DNA from: an uncultured Pseudomonadota bacterium | Lineage (GTDB): Bacteria; Pseudomonadota; Alphaproteobacteria; RF32; CAG-239 | Reading direction: 5' to 3' | NCBI GenBank assembly: GCA_949286215.1 | Contig: CASDYX010000005.1 | Coordinates: forward strand, 1-64,000 | DNA length: 64,000 nt | In this document: positions 62,209 to 64,000 of the stretch, one piece after another | Layout: each line of letters opens with the position of its first letter | How positions within the stretch are numbered: position 1 is the stretch's first letter | Translations under genes and position numbers: made by a program | The notes under the pieces: model-generated | Database searches by the model: none | Seen by the model: only the letters and a program-made list of their open reading frames with translations | Told to the model about the DNA's origin: nothing

Positions 62209-63645
62209 ATGAGTATTAAACTGGCAATTGTCGGCAGACCTAATGTTGGAAAATCGACCTTGTTTAATCGCTTGGTTGGTAGAAAGTTGGCAATTGTTCA
62301 CGACCAACCGGGTGTAACGCGTGACCGCAAAGAAGCAAAAGCAAAGCTCCAAAATTTGGACTTGGTTGTGATTGATACCGCCGGATATGAATACTCAAAC
62401 GAAGATAATCTGGAAAAAAGAATGTGGTTGCAAACAAAAAAAGCAATTGAAGATGCGGATGTTTGCTTGTTTTTGTTTGATGCAAGAGATGGCGTACAAC
62501 CTTTTGACAAGCATTTTGCCGACTTGGTAAGACAAAGCGGAAAGCCAGTCATTTTGTTGGCCAATAAATGTGAAGGGAAACTCCAAGAAGACAGTATTCA
62601 TGAAGCCTATTCACTTGGTTTGGGCGAACCTATTCCCTTTTCGGCCGAGCATGGCTTGGGGTTGTTAGACTTATATGAGGCTTTGCGTCCTCACAACAAG
62701 CAAGATACTAAAAAAGAAGATGAAAAAATCAACTTTGATGGAATGAGTGACGAAGAAATTACTCAATACTTGGACGCCAAAGCAAAAGCTAAACCTATTC
62801 AATTGGCAATTGTCGGCAGACCAAATGTCGGAAAATCAACTTTAGTTAACGCTCTTCTTAACGATGAAAGAATGTTGACAGGTCCTGAGGCTGGAGTAAC
62901 ACGCGATGCCATCAGTAATGAATGGGAGTGGAAGGGCCGTAAGGTAATTTTGGTTGATACAGCAGGATTACGACGCCAATCAAGAGTAGATGATTCTTTG
63001 GAAAAGATGTCAGTAGCCAGCACCAAACACGCCGCCTACATGGCGCAAGTTGTGGTTTTGGTTTTGGATGCAGATGCCGTGCTTGACAAACAAGATTTAA
63101 CAATAGCCCGCGAAGTTATTGATGAAGGTAGAGCTTTGGTGATTGCCGTTAATAAATGGGATATTGCCAACCGTAAAGAAGCCTTGCAAAAGCTCAATGA
63201 CAAGCTGCAGACATCTCTCACCCAAGTTGAAGGCGTTCCAACCGTGACCATCTCCGCCCTAAAGAAAGAGGGGTTGGATAAATTGATGAGTGCAGTATTT
63301 AAGGTTTATGATCGTTGGAATGTCCGTATTCCAACCGCACCCTTAAACAAATGGTTTGAAGACATTAAAGATAACTGCCCGCCTCCATTGGGCAAAAACA
63401 AACGTCGGATTAAATTGCGTTATATTACACAAGCCAAGACAAGACCACCGGCATTTTATATGTTCTCAAGCAATCCTGAAGGCCTGCCTGATTCCTATTT
63501 GCGTTATTTGACCAACAATTTGCGTGAGACATTTAATTTGGGAGGTATTCCAATTCGGATTACCGTACGCAAAACCGGAAACCCATACGCCGATAAAAAG
63601 GAAAAGCGTGCTCCTTTGCGCAATAAAAACAAACCTAAAGAGTAA
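62209..63645 (+). CDS. der: Ribosome-assembly GTPase Der (EngA)
   Basis: 478 aa with two tandem GTPase domains and a KH-like C-terminus. G1 motifs GRPNVGKST are at about 8-16 and near 203; G3 DTAG occurs in each (VIDTAGYEY, LVDTAGLRR). G4 is NKCE in the first domain (the alphaproteobacterial NKxE-type) and NKWD in the second. Der is needed for 50S subunit maturation. It follows bamB by 14 bases. The C-terminal tail is basic and Lys-rich. Confidence 0.95.
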   Translation: MSIKLAIVGRPNVGKSTLFNRLVGRKLAIVHDQPGVTRDRKEAKAKLQNLDLVVIDTAGYEYSNEDNLEKRMWLQTKKAIEDADVCLFLFDARDGVQPFDKHFADLVRQSGKPVILLANKCEGKLQEDSIHEAYSLGLGEPIPFSAEHGLGLLDLYEALRPHNKQDTKKEDEKINFDGMSDEEITQYLDAKAKAKPIQLAIVGRPNVGKSTLVNALLNDERMLTGPEAGVTRDAISNEWEWKGRKVILVDTAGLRRQSRVDDSLEKMSVASTKHAAYMAQVVVLVLDADAVLDKQDLTIAREVIDEGRALVIAVNKWDIANRKEALQKLNDKLQTSLTQVEGVPTVTISALKKEGLDKLMSAVFKVYDRWNVRIPTAPLNKWFEDIKDNCPPPLGKNKRRIKLRYITQAKTRPPAFYMFSSNPEGLPDSYLRYLTNNLRETFNLGGIPIRITVRKTGNPYADKKEKRAPLRNKNKPKE

Positions 63646-63663
63646 CCTTTATCCTTTTCCAAA

Positions 63664-63694
63664 ACAAGTCCCTTTAATACTAAAAGGGACTTGT
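63664..63694. terminator. Inverted repeat after der
   Basis: A perfect 12-bp stem ACAAGTCCCTTT / AAAGGGACTTGT with a 7-base loop lies 18 bases after der. No strong T run follows, so it may be a weak terminator or mRNA 3'-end stabiliser. Confidence 0.5.
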
Positions 63695-63734
63695 AATATT
63701 AAATATTTGATTTATGCGTTCATTATAGATATTA

Positions 63735-64000
63735 TTATAAACTTATTGCACATCTTACTTTATTTAAATTCTCAACACGCTCATGACTAGCGCGGCGATT
63801 TGCAAAATCTACATATCCTCCATGGGGATATATTCCTGTTTGCTCTTTGGTAGTGAAATAAGTGGAATCCCAGTATTTATCTGTAAACAATGTCTTACCT
63901 AGTTGATACAAACTGCCCTGTACATTATTTAAATTCGTTGTATTACTATAAATAATTGTTAACTCACTCTCATTAGGTAACCTCCAATCTGTCAAACCAT
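63735..64000 (-). CDS. DUF1566 (Lcl-type) domain protein, C-terminal part
   Basis: The reading frame is open to the right edge, so only the last 88 codons or so are visible. They read GLTDWRLPNESEL..., then TYFTTKEQTG, GYVDFANRR, and end NKVRCAISL, the pattern of the DUF1566/Lcl C-terminal domain (DWRLPTxxEL ... YVRCVR). Such domains occur in secreted or pilin-like proteins of gut bacteria. The function and N-terminus cannot be told. Confidence 0.7.
   Translation of the reverse strand, partial: GLTDWRLPNESELTIIYSNTTNLNNVQGSLYQLGKTLFTDKYWDSTYFTTKEQTGIYPHGGYVDFANRRASHERVENLNKVRCAISL

Overview
The window reads as a chromosome segment of an anaerobic or fermentative alphaproteobacterium with AT-rich DNA. 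FlbT is a protein family essentially confined to Alphaproteobacteria. HydF and HydG, the [FeFe]-hydrogenase maturases, together with an L-lactate dehydrogenase, point to anoxic fermentative life. Uncultured gut alphaproteobacteria would fit, but that placement is inference. No rRNA, tRNA, CRISPR array, insertion sequence or phage gene was recognised.

Layout. 0.2-4.4 kb: flbT, a TerB-like protein, the ABC-F ATPase uup, a small membrane protein and a HAD-IIA protein lacking its nucleophile. 4.5-9.9 kb: a minus-strand run tatD-tcdA-hydF-hydG, divergent from alr. 9.9-18.7 kb: the least explained part, three very large proteins (780, about 1053 and about 700 aa) plus a 218-aa protein, all on the minus strand, mostly closed by their own hairpins, with low-complexity Pro/His/Gln tails and central hydrophobic segments. 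18.8-24.9 kb: ileS (type-2 signature), a 47-aa membrane peptide, anmK-like, tyrS. 25.0-25.8 kb: three small genes without Shine-Dalgarno sequences. 25.9-32.2 kb: a Bat (aerotolerance-type) cluster with a lipoprotein hydrolase. 32.3-46.8 kb: dtd, unknown envelope proteins, two ABC exporters, an SpmA/SpmB-type fusion, lemA-DUF3137, an MFS carrier, ldh, a LOG protein and tgt. 47-55 kb: a 465-aa unknown protein, fba, a small unknown gene, rpe, phoB, a pair of SD-less lipoprotein genes and transketolase. 55-64 kb: an RNA methyltransferase, a PAS-GGDEF diguanylate cyclase with a long Pro/Gln tail, a membrane protein, yfgM-bamB-der, and the end of a DUF1566 protein running off the right edge.

How the genes work together. 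fba, rpe and tkt supply glycolysis and the non-oxidative pentose phosphate pathway, and ldh gives a lactate outlet. hydF/hydG build the hydrogenase H-cluster with HydE and HydA that must lie elsewhere. BamB inserts outer-membrane proteins, YfgM and Der belong to the conserved envelope/ribosome operon, and alr and anmK serve peptidoglycan synthesis and recycling. Most housekeeping genes have clear AGGAG-type ribosome sites. Three small-gene loci (25.0-25.8, 49.6-50.0 and 51.7-52.7 kb) do not, and three of their genes share the upstream word TTTTTATGTYTAACT. Those loci and the 9.9-18.7 kb block are the best places to look for something undescribed.
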